Positions 1-12,892 of a DNA stretch of 64,000 bases are shown here, in pieces. The notes under the pieces were generated by a model. That model saw only the letters and a list, made by a program, of their open reading frames with translations, was not told the origin of the DNA and did no database searches. Both the position numbers and the translations under genes were made by a program. Positions within the stretch are counted from its first letter, which is position 1. Each line of letters starts with the position of its first letter. Origin of the DNA: Antedon mediterranea (taxonomy: Eukaryota; Echinodermata; Crinoidea; Comatulida; Antedonidae); assembly GCF_964355755.1 (NCBI RefSeq), contig NC_092680.1, positions 7,913,001 to 7,977,000 on the forward strand, written 5' to 3'.

Positions 1-689
1 AGTAACTCTTGCCAATTTCAATTTCCATTTATCTTGGTTAAAGATAGATTAAATATGTGACATAGAGGTTTAACCAAAAAAGAAATTGATTGTTTAATAA
101 CTGTTGGACTGAATTCATCAAGTCCTTGCGCTTTATTAGTTTAAAAGGCCAGGTGCGGGCAAAAAATTTCTATTGATCATACATTCCAATAATTATCGAT
201 CATATAGTTTCCCTTATGTTTCATAATTTTTTGGATTTTATTTGTGTTACACGAGCTTGTTGAAAATAAGCACTTTTTTATCAGTTCAATTACACAGTAA
301 ATCTCTATTCTTTTGTACACAAATGTTGTAAATAGAGAGTCATTTTAAAAAGCTATAAAAAATAAACGATGTGGTAAAAAATGTTATCAGATGACTAAAT
401 ATAGGTAATATAACTTGAATTTTACATTTCTGGTATTTTTATTCAACTTCAGACTTTGATTTTCATGCTATAGCAAAAATTATCCACCGTGTATCCACCA
501 TCTTTTTTCACCTACTAGGGAGTCACCAGACTTAGATTAAACTACCTACTACTGAAAAAAAGTCTTCCTGGTTTTTATGGCAGAATTTTGCCAAATTTTG
601 TATTTGACCATATTAAGGGAAATTCATGTTTTTTCGTCTTGATTTCTGTTACAAATATTTGATTTATGTACAATTAACCAGATATTATA
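1..689. other. AT-rich DNA, no gene seen
   Basis: No open frame, RNA gene or clear repeat was recognised here. The stretch lies beyond the 3' (truncated) side of the minus-strand LINE fragment that follows and may contain further decayed retrotransposon sequence that cannot be read. Confidence 0.4.
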
Positions 690-1727
690 TTTAAAATTCA
701 TGCCTGTACCTGAGCTTTAAAGCATTTGACAATATATATAATTTCAGTATCAGACACTGGACACATAAATAAGGAGTTTAGAGTAGGTTGGGGCAAATAC
801 GTTTTAAAATCAGATTTATCGGTTGGCAATTTGTTTGAAAGAGTTGATCCAATTTCGACAAAAAACTTATTGAATTCATTTGCGATTTGAGACGGGTCTT
901 CAATGGATTCAAATCTGGAGACATTTTAATCAAGGAGTTAATTACGCGCCATGTACCTTTAATATCATGTTGATATTGAGTAAATCTGTTTTGATAGTAT
1001 TTGGTTTTAACACGTTTAATAAGTGAATTTAAGGTATTACGAAATTTAGTGTATTTTATTTTATTATGATTGGTAGGATTATTTAGGTATTTAGCATATA
1101 ACTTGTGTTTATATTTAGTAGATTGCAACAAACCATTTGACATCCAAGGCTTTAATTTTGTGTTTTTATTACTTTGCGTAGACATTGGAAAATGTTTATT
1201 ATATAAAAGTTTAATTTAGTTTCAAAAGTATTATAAGCTTGATTAGGTTCTTGCAATAAGTTCACATCGTTCCATGTTATTACGCTAAGCTCTCGTTTGA
1301 ATTGTTTGATGTTATTTGGTGGTCTACTGACTGCTTGAGTATTTTTGTAGGTTAAGGTAGAAATAGAAAAAACAGTCAGGTGATCGGAAATGTCGCAATA
1401 GAGCTGATCACTAGCGAGGTGTATATCAGGTTGGTTGGTCAATATGTTATCAATAAGAGTAGCACTATTTGATGTTATCCTAGTAAGTCTAAGTATTAAC
1501 GGTAAATAAAAGTTGCTAAAAAGAGTGTTCACAAAATTGATAGTTGTAGTTTCATAAGTATATTGCAAAATATCTATATTGAAATCACCTAACAGATATA
1601 CCGGCTTATTTTCAATTGAAAGAGTATGAAGTAAATTATCTAGGATCCATTGAATACATTGATATTCAAATTGAAAAAAAAAAATTATTTGGAAATTGTC
1701 TACCACCAGACCAGTGCTGTTTCCCAC
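690..1727 (-). mobile_element. decayed non-LTR retrotransposon (endonuclease end to start of RT)
   Basis: On the minus strand three consecutive, frame-shifted pieces read as the ORF2 of a jockey/CR1-type LINE. First (1727 to about 1152) comes the C-terminal half of the apurinic endonuclease with the motifs GDFNIDIL and SATLIDNILTN. Next (about 1185 to 850) is the linker before the reverse transcriptase, with the typical KPWMSNGLLQS start and a basic Lys/Tyr-rich stretch. Last (about 840 to 690) is the segment leading into RT, with FFVEIGSTL and SLFMCPVSDTEI. The order endonuclease, linker, RT start fits one element lying on the minus strand. Both ends are missing and the frame is broken at least twice, so it is a dead copy. 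The exact LINE clade cannot be fixed by eye. Confidence 0.8.
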
Positions 1728-4700
1728 ACAAAACTGTATTAACTAGGCCTAATCTGTGAGTAAGTACGATTCTTTAACTCCCTGGCCTGGGCTACCGTTA
1801 TAATAACAATAATATTATTACAGGAAAACATGCATGTGAAAGCATCACTGGTATTTACAAATGATGTTATATTTGTAATACTTTACTTTAGGTATGTGAC
1901 CGAAATTAACTTTCAGACTTGCGCTTGTTTTCATAAAATTATGAAACGTGAATTTATGAATAATGATCTGACTTCTTTTTGAGTTACTAATATTAAGACT
2001 ATGTTGGCCAAATAGGCTTAATGTATTTACGAAACAGCTCCCATGAAATGTCTGGTCATTTTAGTATATAATAATTTATTGTTGTTTCACATCCAAACCA
2101 ATTTGGCATCTCTTATCTACGGACAATTTCTAGGAGTTTATTATAAAAACCTCCATGGCTTAAAAAAAAAGTAAACAGGCCTTAAATACATTATACATCA
2201 CACTGTTTCTGTTATTTATGTTTGCGTGCAGTTTTGCGTGTGTGTAATTGGAATCGAATATGAAATTTTCAGGCAGTTTCACTTTAAATATTTTTTTGCT
2301 ACTCGGAGACTGCGGCAATTAACAAACTCATAGAATAATAAATAAAGAGGCATACAACATAAGTTCTGGCTTAAATAGTTTAATTAGTAAATGAACATTC
2401 GCCCATGTAAAACTGCACATAAAAGTCATAAGCAAATATAAGTTATATATAGCAATAATTTTCCAATTCTAAGTAAGCACAACAGGGATGCTCAGAGAAA
2501 AATAGCCCTATTGCCATAAGTGTCATAATATTGGGCGGGAGGGAGGGAAAATTGTCTTCAACTTAATGTGATCGTATTAACAGAGAGGATGCTTGATCAA
2601 AGAGGTCGAAATCCGCCCTCTCCGTTCTCAAAATATAGAATTGTGTTCCCAACCCAATTCTTGATTATATTTACATCAATATGGGATGTATACTTGCCGT
2701 TTCATAATGTTTAAACCTCGTAAAAACGAACGTTGATTGAATATAATATATCATCCGGTTACACAAGTTGGTTTCAACAAAAGTGATAACGTAATCTTCC
2801 ATATTCCCAGTTAATGGCTTTGTTTGTTGAGCTGCAAATGTATCACGCAGGCTAACAAGTACGAAAGAATCCGGTCTCTATATGTAGTTGATAGGCACAT
2901 AAAACAAACACTGAAAACAAATGTACACGATAATTATTAGGCCTACTGATTTTTGTAAACCAAAAAAATGTTCAACTGTCGTAAAAAGTCGTTGCATCAC
3001 AGTAACACTGTCATACTAGTTGTTAATCAATCAACAACATAATTTGTTGATTTCGTCATCATATCTTGGGATATCATGAGTTACAGTGTTGATGTACAAG
3101 GAAATCGACTTTGTTACGAGTCACATGGGTAATGTAAATTACAACTATCGATAACTATTGCTGTACTACTTTCTAGTACGGTAATCATATTGAGAGTATA
3201 GGAGAGTTGCTATTCAAACGGAAGTGTACCATGACATGATTTTCTACCCATTGTGTATGGGTTCGAGTCTCAGTTGGCACGATTTTTATTTCCAGCTAAC
3301 GACTTGGAGTTTATGTAATTGAGATACACGCGTATACGACACTATCACAACGATTATCTATTTTAAAGCAAATGATGATCCGAACACTTTGGTGTTTGTG
3401 TTATGTCCAGTGGTAACTTAGGTTTAGCGATATACTGACTATTTCACCTCCAGGGTGGCGATAAGCACCTTTCCCCCACAGCCTAACGACTGTCACCAGC
3501 TCCCACCACTTCTATTTAATAATATTGTTTTACTGGCTTTAGTTTCAATTTAAATGAATGAATTTCATACAATCATGTTTAGTTTATTATTTCCAGTACC
3601 CATGCATGGTGTAATTATTATAATTACCACCTGTCGATATCAACGTAGCTGACCAACGGGAAAGCTAACACGGCTTGAAAAGTAACTTCGGTTATATTTG
3701 GACGATGTTAAAGATATTATCTTGCAAAAAGAAGCTAAAACTGCAAATTCTTATTTGACCTTTCGGATTTGATTTGAACTCATCGGAACCAACAACTATT
3801 TTAATTTAAAAAAGAAGTAGGATTAAGAAACCCTAGTTATTGGCAATGTATGTTAATATAACGGCCAACTCTTATGCTGAGGTGACAGGCCCTGCAGGAC
3901 ACCCTTTAAAAGGGTACTTTGTTGGATCCCAAACGTGTCCTCTTAATAGCCTTTCATGGACCATGACTCAAACATCTATATCTATTCCCAGTGCTGTATC
4001 TCCACTTACTATATTTCTGAGGCAATACCTCGGATACCTTGGAAATAGATACAGTACTGAGAATCGGCTGGCTGGAAAACCCTTGGTAAATTAAATAAAC
4101 ACACTAACAAATAAAAATGTACATGGTGCAACTGGATTGCCTCTCGCTATCAGTGTACACCTATGCATTTAATGGGTAAGAGTGGGTGTTATGATCTTTT
4201 CCAAACGTCACACCTTAGGTGTGTACGTGCTCCAGAAATGTATTTAAATACGTCACCGAAATTTTGGATTTACAACAAATTGCAGCTACCGGTTTCATCC
4301 CAAAGGAAACAAACCCATTTGATAGCAGTTAATCTTTTGATTGTGTTGTTAATTTAGAAGAATATTTATCGGTATGCGTTCATAAAACGTTTTTATAAAT
4401 GCATTGTATAAACATGGAGCTAATTGTATAGCTCCATAGTATAAGTCATTTTTTAATTTTTTTTTCAACAATATTTTACGAGGGTGGTCCATACAGCTAA
4501 AGCTGATCATTAGGGCCCTAAAAAAATACAACATGACATAAACATGTAACAATAAAAATACATGTGACTAACATGTTTATTCTAGATAGTAAACCAATGT
4601 ACATATTGCCATTAATGCTCTTAATTTTTTTGTTTAAACCTGAAAATAACTGAAATAGTATTTACTAAAACAATTCATTATGATGTATCAGGACAAGTAC

Positions 4701-7480
4701 TCAAAGAATATGCAATGAAGTACTAATACGTGTCCACATATTATACAATATCTACAAAAAAAAGTATAAGTATCTTTATAATGATTGTGTTGACAAGAAT
4801 ATTATTGTAAAAGTTACAGAGTAACGGTAATATTTGCATAGCAGTGATGATTGTACACTCCCAGCGTGTACCCATTTACATTACAGGTAATTTTAGTAGA
4901 AATAATCTTGGATAAATCACTGTGTATCAATAATAAAACTGTACCAACTGCTGACTTCCAACTGGGAAAGAATTATAGGGTATTATATGATTATGCATGC
5001 TATTTTATTTCTATGTAGGTACAGCGCAGAATACCTGAAAACACGCGGGCAAAGATAAACAAAAAAGGTTGTATAGTTCAGCTCCTAAGCTCCCATCTTT
5101 ACCTTTTGATATAATAATTGTAAGAAGTAAAGAACATTTAGAAAATTATTTTGAGTAGACCACCTACTCGTCGTGATGTTGTATTACTGTCTAGTTTATT
5201 TTTGAAGAAGGTCAAAACAATGTCACAAACACAATTCTATTATAATAGCACTAACCCGCGACATTAAAAACACTATTCTCCTTCTAACCTCTTAATGGAA
5301 AAATCGGGCCGTTTGAGAAGGGACAACTTTTGATTCACCTTTGGCGAAACCAATTTTTTTGAACTAATTTTGGTTGCCACAGAAGTCGTCCATTAAATAG
5401 AAACTGCTATTAATACTTACATAAAGGCCAATGCAGGCCAACATGTTGTTATAGGTGTACACAATGAATTTGTTTTCATGTAATATATTAATAATAATTA
5501 TTTTGATTACGTTGGTTAAGTGCAATACAATACGGACATAGTTGGTATTATTCATCGAATAGGTCGTCAGGTAACGGTCTCACCAGGGTCATATATTATT
5601 ATAGAAACATTATACTTTAACAGTTCCCAGCCATCAGTGATTTATTGAGCTTAATGCTGGTTTACGATAGGGAATCGATATTATCCTATGGGAAAGGAAC
5701 ATTATCCTCCTGTCGATCAAAACCCAGAATGTTATTTGCATAAATTAACATTTTTATATTTTAGTGCATTTAGCCTAACTGATGATGGGAACAGTCGCAC
5801 GTTTATTTATGTGGGTTTATTTTAAACTATATATTAATTGGTGTTTACTACGGAGAAGTATTCAAGATGAAAAGCATAAAGAGAATTTTTTTTAAATTGA
5901 AAGCTGGATAACATATTTGGCATATTTTTTGTGTATTACAATATTTAACAATAAATGTTACTTGACACACAGGTGTGCTCAAAATCTGCCTTGTGTATAT
6001 TCATTCTGAAATTGAGGGGGTACGTTATCAATTTGATACACGTTGCGCATGCACAAGTGTGAAATACTATTATAGTAATACAGGTAAATACAGGTAAATA
6101 CAGGTAAATACAGGTAAATTATAGTTAAAAAGATGATTATTCCAGTGGTGGCGCCTGTCCCAACGGAGGGTCACAAAAGTATCATAAACATCAATATTAT
6201 ATAAGCATACCCATCAAATCATACTTTGTAGGGAATTTACATAATTAGGCTACATGTAAATGTTACTTGACACACAACTGTACGTAATATTAGTTATTAT
6301 GTATATCTAAAGAAAGGAGTTGTTAATTCAACTCCCCCTGCTTAACATTGTAAATCCCCCCTGACCAAGATACAAACCAAGCCTTAACAAATATAAAAAT
6401 AAGGTTGATTTGATTACTCTTCTCACCAACGGAAAGTATTAATGTTGATGCAATGTAAAAAAAACTCGGAAAATCTATTAGCACTGCAGGTGCTGTTAAG
6501 TATTTGACATTTCTGTCTCTTAAGTAAAGTCTTAAATCTTACAAGAAAATTACAGCAACGTCTTGGAAATTCGTAGCATTTTCATGTTCTCATTTGTATA
6601 AATATGAATAAACTGGGTTCAAAATATCTTTCTTAAAGTCGTCAACCCCAACACTTGAGATAAGCGATTCGAACCCGTAATCCTCTTGATTATGATCATA
6701 TTAATCCATTGGGGATTTGATGGTCATTCAAATACAAAACAATCGAAAACTCGGTTGTTTTGTTGCACCAGTCAACATACAATCGGACATCGAAAGTACC
6801 AGTAGTCTAAAGGATGTCTGCATATCAAGCATTCGATTCCGGCTTCGAATCTCGCTTATAAATCAGTATATAATTCATATATAAAATCAAATATTATATT
6901 ATTGTAAACTCAGCGGGCAAACACCATGTCTGAATCCAATTATAATATGAATGCCCACATGTCTCAAAACATACAATTGGTTTTTTTTTAAAGTTATACC
7001 CAAACAGTATAGGCTTATTAGCCAACGTAATTACGCGTTCCGCAAGTAATGTTCTAATCTAAAGCGACAGTGCGTCCATCACTTCTGATTGGTCAACGTG
7101 TATTGCCCGCACCTCCTATAGATTTTGACAATAAATTAGAGATCTTGTAGAGATAACCTAGATCTTACCCACCAAAGAATATATTCTTTGATACATAGTG
7201 GGAACCAAACGTTTTAAAAGAACAACAAAATGTATTAGTTTCAACGCACTTGTGTTGTTTGCAGACAAATTCTACATTTAAATGTCAGTGTATAAATTTG
7301 CCCGAAGATATATTCTAATTAGATTATTATTTTGAAAGACACTAAACACCATTGCACTTCCCATTGGGGATACCGATAATCTATAATACTGCTGTACACT
7401 GGCAATATCTTTGCGCTGGTGCAGCTTAAAATGTGCTTGAAGACAAATTACTCAGAGAACTGCACGGTTTCACATTAAAT
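1728..7480. other. intergenic DNA, no gene supported
   Basis: Short open frames here (for example 3840-4094 and 4163-4357) have no recognisable domain, no splice context and AT-rich composition like the surroundings, so no gene is called. Small items inside are a 10-bp tandem repeat at about 6080-6119, hairpins near 3985-4062, three tRNA-like B-box remnants (about 3255-3280, 6665-6715, 6795-6855) and a scrap of the 7.5/12 kb MITE family at about 7030-7115. Confidence 0.5.
6080..6119. repeat. 10-bp tandem repeat, four copies
   Basis: The decamer caggtaaata is repeated four times in a row, the last copy ending in t. No coding or regulatory role is evident. Confidence 0.9.
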
Positions 7481-7484
7481 TGGG

Positions 7485-7830
7485 TTAAGCTGATTCCCAC
7501 AGCGCAAAGACGTGCACGCAACGCAAGTAGTTTGACCAATTACAGCAGTTCGGATAAGCTTGAAAGACAAATCGCTCATCATCTCATCAGATTACTTGGG
7601 CGATTCACGATTGCTTATTTAGTTGGGTAAAGCTTGTTTCTCTCTATGCGCAACGCAAGCACGTGCAGGTAATATATGATATGCTTAAGCAATATTACGA
7701 TGACATCGATTTGGTTACGCGTCGTTCCTACGCTGCGCAGTACGTACATACAACGATATGGGCTCATTTGACCAACCATAATCGACAGGGGCTCGGGTGA
7801 TGATTGGTGGTATCATTGTTGTTGTCAGTT
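7485..7830. mobile_element. MITE family A copies (degenerate, composite)
   Basis: This begins with ttaagctgattcccac and contains the family words gcgcaacgcaag, gacgtgcacgcaacgcaag and ttgaccaat. A second left end in direct orientation starts at about 7628 (taaagcttg...), so at least two degenerate copies lie side by side. The same words occur in the much better preserved copies at 12.3-12.9 kb and 31.5 kb. An open frame at 7433-7630 is produced by this element and is not a gene. Confidence 0.6.
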
Positions 7831-8025
7831 AATGAAAATCGCCTATTGAAGATCACCACCTGTACACTTATAATATCAGTCTATGGATTTATTTAGTACA
7901 CCGTCATTATGTCAACACATTTTAAATGCTTATTCAATTGGGCCTTAGGCTTTGTTGTGTGCAGCATAGAAGGGCTGGGTTACGATGATGAACTAGTTCT
8001 TTTTCTTGTAAAAATTCCCTAATAT

Positions 8026-8053
8026 AAAGCTCTGTCTACACTATCAAACTTTA
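8026..8053. mobile_element. MITE family B terminus (left end)
   Basis: The end word aagctctgtctacactatca, preceded by TA, marks a second MITE family that recurs at 19990, 58601, 60949 and 61590. Here only the left end is clear. A matching right end was not found within the next 250 bases, so the copy is degenerate or truncated. Confidence 0.6.
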
Positions 8054-8249
8054 TGCAATAAAAAAAAATGTGCGTCATATTACCATATTTGTTTTTGTCA
8101 AACTAATTTGATGGTAAATCAAAGTAAATTGTATACCATTTTCTTGTGGGAGTAGCGCGACTAATCAGCGACAGAATATGTTGTCTCTTGTGCTGTTCCT
8201 TTGGCGCAATCAAACTATTTGTTTTCTGTTATTGTGTGAATTGGCTGTT

Positions 8250-11145
8250 ACCGAAATTAATTTTTTTTAATGGATAAATAAATAAAAAATCCTCCTTGAA
8301 AAAACAACATGACATGTACGATATTCCAACAAAGCAACAAATTATTGTTCAAGGATAAAGATAAAGATACAACTTGTATGTAAAATATACTTGTGTTAGT
8401 TGAATGTTCATGCCTCAAGCGTGTACCTTAACCCTACGCCTTTCGATCATTGCTGAAACTTCTGAAAGTTTGTGAGTTTTTATGTGACGTCATCTGACAC
8501 TCATCGAACATTAGACAGTACGTGAGTTTTACAGAGATATATCCATCATGTTTGGAATTAAAGTATTAACGAAGGCTCATTCTTTCGGTTGTATAATGCC
8601 AATCATTATTATTGTTTGTTATGACAGATAAACAATTCAGATTCATTTTTTGAAATAAAAATCCTGTCCGCTGTGATTACGTTTGATTACATTCATATCG
8701 CTGTAAAATAACATTAGTATTTTGTAGTTAATAAATCAACGTCATTCTCTCTGGATTAATACATCAACAGGCATTATGTCTGAAAAATTAATGTACATTC
8801 TCGTATAATTTTGATGAGCATATAGGCCTACTTCGGACACGACTGTTTGTATCCACAAGTTCAAATGTGAAAGAACATCGTGTCACTGTTTACTCAAATA
8901 TATATTTTGATTTAAATTAAAACAAAGAAATATTTTTTCATAGATAAACTTAAAATTAAAAATGTATAATTGTTACCTAATCTGTCTTAATTATGTATAT
9001 GGTTATGTAAACAGTATATAATAAAATATAACCATGCAAAAAAAAAAAATAAGCCACTCCCTTCTTTGAAAGTATCACAATAACATTTTTTTATGGGCAG
9101 TGTTGTGTGTAGACGCAATTAATATTTATATGACCTCGATAAATGTATGTCCGTGTTGGCGTGCCATAGCCCTGCAGTGTGAAGCAGGTGTGCCTACGAC
9201 ATTATCGTTAATGATTCTGTTTCCTTTTATTAAACGTACAACTATAATATTTAATATTCGGACTTCATCAATTTCACATTGGGAATTAAATTGTCATCAT
9301 AGAACTCGTTAAAACTTGATTCGTCACCATATGTTAAAGGCGCCGAATAAATATAATTATTCAATAGGAGGCATATTCATTAATTCATTTCCTTTATATC
9401 GGAAAAAAATTCAGTGTGAATCCAGCGTACACGTCTAGACCTAGATACGACGTGCACCATCGATTAATTCTTGTCGTACATTGCCATTACCTTACGTTAG
9501 GTTTCCATCATTTTTTCGTATATTATTTAGGTTTATTATCATCATACTGTTATATTAATAATTTTTACTAATAACCCGGTCACACATAACGCAATTATTG
9601 CAGAGTCAGGTGTGATGATATATTATCACTACAAAATGCCTTGCAATATTAACCCTAATTTCCTAATAAATTAATAAAAAAAAAAGTTCGGTCATAACAT
9701 ATATTGTATTGCATTTGTAGGTTAATATCATAGTTTAGATTGTATTAGGCCTTCCCAACGATTGAACATATAACACGATTCTCATTGGAATTGTAACACG
9801 TGAGTTAATTAGAATTTAAAGAATTCTCCTTAAGAATTCGTCGAACATTTAACCAACCAAATGGTCGGGATCTGCAATTATTGATATTTATAGTATTATG
9901 AAAGGAATTGAATTAAAACGTGTTTTACACATATCCATTATACTATACTATAGAGTAAAATCAAAGGGGATATTAAGTTTGATTGGAGATATCAAAACCT
10001 ATTAGTGACGTGGTTATGGTTAATCTCAAATGTAATAATAATAGGGCCTATGGCAGAACAATGCACAAAATTTGATTTTGTAACGCCTGCAAATCTTCAC
10101 AACTCACTATTTATTACTAATACATACAAACATGTTTGTTTTTTAAATGCGGGGGAAGTTAATCTACTAATGGTTTACAACATTCATGCAGTAAAACAAC
10201 ATAATATTGGTAAAACCTTACATGGTTCCAAAACAACAAGCACTTAGTTTATGATTAATGTTACACCCCGTTCTCTAAATATGACATTGTCTGTCCAATG
10301 CAATAGGCAATATGTAATACATGTGACGCCTGTTACTAGTTAAGGTTAGGGCTAAGTTATAGACTTATGGCCTATGATACAGGCGTCCTTTGACATATGC
10401 GCCTCTGTTACATATGATAATGGGAAAATTATAGATATACATATCTTGAATTGGTTAATTTATGTAAGCCTACAATGTTACTTTCGCTTTATGAATCAAA
10501 AATGTTTTTTTACAAACTATTATGTGATCAGTTCAAATGTTATTTAAACTTTGAAATGTTACGAAACTGAACTGAAACATAATATAATGGTAGGCTTATA
10601 CATTTGTTGAACTGTTTTCCGACGATCACGTTAGGTAAATGAATAACATAATATGCCATTTAGAAAAAAGCAAGATTTAATCAAACAATTCCCAGTGCCA
10701 TACGCCTGTCGATTTCTATAATCTTTACCTACATTGCCTTTATAATTTATAACCAAGGCATAATTCAGTTGTTTACAGCTGGCCAGTACTGACGTACGGG
10801 TTTACGTAAGTTTTAGATAAGGGATCGGTGTAATAACAAATATATTTTTGTATTACATCAGTCATCATCAGTAGGGACTATCTCTTCTATGATATGACGA
10901 TATCTAATCATTTTGTTTTAAAGAAAATTAACTTAGGGCTTTTGTCTCGAATGTTTTATTCGCTATATCATTGGATTAGCTTCATTTTTCAATAAGAAAG
11001 CCTCGGGACATTAACTATATTTAATCATAGCAAATAAATATTCAAAACTGTATTCAGAAATTGTATTATCCAAAATGATATAAATGCAGACCCAATAGCA
11101 AAAAATAAAGGGTATATTTTGTTATTGTTTTTATTTCAACCGGGT
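8250..11145. other. intergenic DNA, no gene seen
   Basis: AT-rich sequence with many short A and T runs. The open frames at 9100-9312 and 10005-10247 show no domain, signal peptide or splice-site context. Nothing else could be recognised. Confidence 0.4.
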
Positions 11146-11260
11146 TTAAGTTTGGTTCCCACTGGTTGGACACAACGCACGGACGTATAGCACAGAAAGT
11201 GATTTGACCAATCATAATGATCTATTTGCCTATAATCCCACCACCAACCAATCATCAGTG
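11146..11260. mobile_element. MITE family A, left half
   Basis: Starts ttaagtttggttcccactgg, followed by cacaacgcacggacgta and tttgaccaatcata. This is the left arm of the family A hairpin; the right arm is not recognisable. Confidence 0.65.
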
Positions 11261-11900
11261 AAAGATGAAAAGATAAATGTGTTATGTGCAATTCCAATGT
11301 GTTTAAAAAAGTGGGTTATAAACATCGTGATATGTTGCCAAGATTGAATAAAACATTAGTTATTTTTAAGAATAAATGCCTTAACCCATCACAAACTATT
11401 TAGAATAGCATGACCTTCTTTTCGATAACTGTTATTCACGTCAATGTCGATGGTGTCGAACCGCTGTTGGCGTAGACATAACAATCAATACATTAACAAT
11501 GGAGAATGTGGCACATTAGCTAAATACACATACATCATAAAATGCTTATACAAAACACGTCTTGATGTTAAATCAATTGATTCAATCAAGTTCTGTATCC
11601 ACTCTGGTTTTCAATGTATTGAGATATGTTGGAGAACTCCTTGCAAAGAATTGTTATCGGAATTTTTATTTTTTTTAATTGTTGTCAATAAAACTGTAAG
11701 ATGTAAGAGGAAATCCAACTTGCAATTGATATGCCTGATAGGAATTATCTTGTCTAAAATGAAGCCTTATTCTATTAGTTTACGATCAACCGCCTTTATC
11801 CCAGATCATCAGTCGAATCCGGTTTAGTTTAAAAGAAATTGAAACATTAAAAGTGTAATAAATTTGAATATGCGGTTTTAAAAAGATAGTAAAATACAAA

Positions 11901-12053
11901 TCTCCAATTGGAAGCAACGCAACGACGTGTAGGGGCAAGGTGAATTGACCAATCAAAAGCGACAGTTCGGATGATCTATCGCGTCGTGATTGGTCAAATT
12001 GCTTGTGGAAGCTTTACGTCCTCCGTCACCGTCCACGTGGGAACCAAGCTTAA
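11901..12053. mobile_element. MITE family A
   Basis: Left arm with ggaagcaacgcaacgacgtg and ttgaccaatcaaaagcga; right arm with gtgattggtcaaattgctt and ending cgtgggaaccaagcttaa. The two arms are imperfect inverted repeats, so the copy folds into a hairpin of about 150 bp. No coding capacity. Confidence 0.8.
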
Positions 12054-12322
12054 CCAATGTCTTGTGCTGTCTTTATTCGATTGACGTTTTTTTTAAATTA
12101 TACGACTTGAGAACTGGAAAAAAAACATTCATTCTCTGTTATACATATATTCTACAATAAGGCAAAATATAATGAAGAGAAGACCAAAAAAAGCAGTGTT
12201 AATGAAAAAAAACACGTGTAACAAATATTATTGTTGAGATATCTTATTATTTTGATTGGATGCCAATTCTAAAAATATGATTTTTTAATCTAGTGCTTCT
12301 TTCATTATTGTGTAATTTAGCA

Positions 12323-12468
12323 TAAAGCTTGGTTCCCAATAGGACGCAACGCAACAATGACGTAGAGCACCGCAACTAATTTGACCAATCACAACGCGAT
12401 GGATTATTTAAACTACTCTTGCTTGTGTAAAATCATTTGCGTTGCGTTCAAGTGTAAAACAAGCTTAA
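12323..12468. mobile_element. MITE family A
   Basis: Left end taaagcttggttcccaatag, then acgcaacgcaacaatgacgt and ttgaccaatcacaacgcgat. The right arm carries catttgcgttgcgttcaagt and ends aagcttaa. The next copy abuts it, sharing the taagctt junction. Confidence 0.85.
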
Positions 12469-12649
12469 GCTTGGTTCCCACTAGAACGTAACGCAAGGAC
12501 GTAAACGCAACGCAAGCGTTTTAACCAATGACAAGCGAAGTTATAGACAGTTAGCAATCACAAGCGAATAAGCCATCGCTTGTGATTGGTAAATTCACTT
12601 GCGTTGCGTTACGTCCTTGCGTTGCGTCACCAGTGGGTACCACGCTTTA
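12466..12649. mobile_element. MITE family A (best preserved copy)
   Basis: Left arm taagcttggttcccactaga, acgtaacgcaaggacgtaaa, then ttaaccaatgacaagcga. Right arm atcgcttgtgattggtaaat, then gcgttgcgttacgtccttgc, ending agtgggtaccacgcttta. The arms are near-complementary over about 75 bases each, so the whole element is one long imperfect hairpin, as expected for a MITE mobilised by a transposase encoded elsewhere. Confidence 0.9.
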
Positions 12650-12697
12650 GCGGTAAAATAATTTATTTTCTCTGCGCGTACGTCAGGGTGTTGCGTC

Positions 12698-12892
12698 TTA
12701 AGCGTGGTTCCCACTAAAGCTTGGTTCTCACTAGAACGTAACGCAAAGACGTAAACGCAACGCAAGCGTTTTAACCAATGACAAGCGAAGTTATAGACAG
12801 TTAAGCGTGGTTCCCACTATAACGCAACGCAGCGACGTATTGACTTGTGATCACGCAATACAACACTTTGCGTTGTAGTGGAAACCACGCTT
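12698..12892. mobile_element. MITE family A, nested/rearranged copies
   Basis: Begins ttaagcgtggttcccact, is interrupted after 16 bases by a second left end (aaagcttggttctcacta), repeats 80 bases of the 12466 copy including acaagcgaagttatagacag, then has a third left end and a right end ggaaaccacgcttg. This reads as one family A copy inserted in, or recombined with, another. Confidence 0.8.

Noticed and set aside
3840-4094. 84-residue open frame near the left side
   Set aside because: No domain, no splice or start context, and its DNA contains hairpins typical of repeat debris.
7433-7630. Open frame MLEDKLLRELHGFTLNWVKL
   Set aside because: It overlaps a degenerate family A MITE that explains the sequence.
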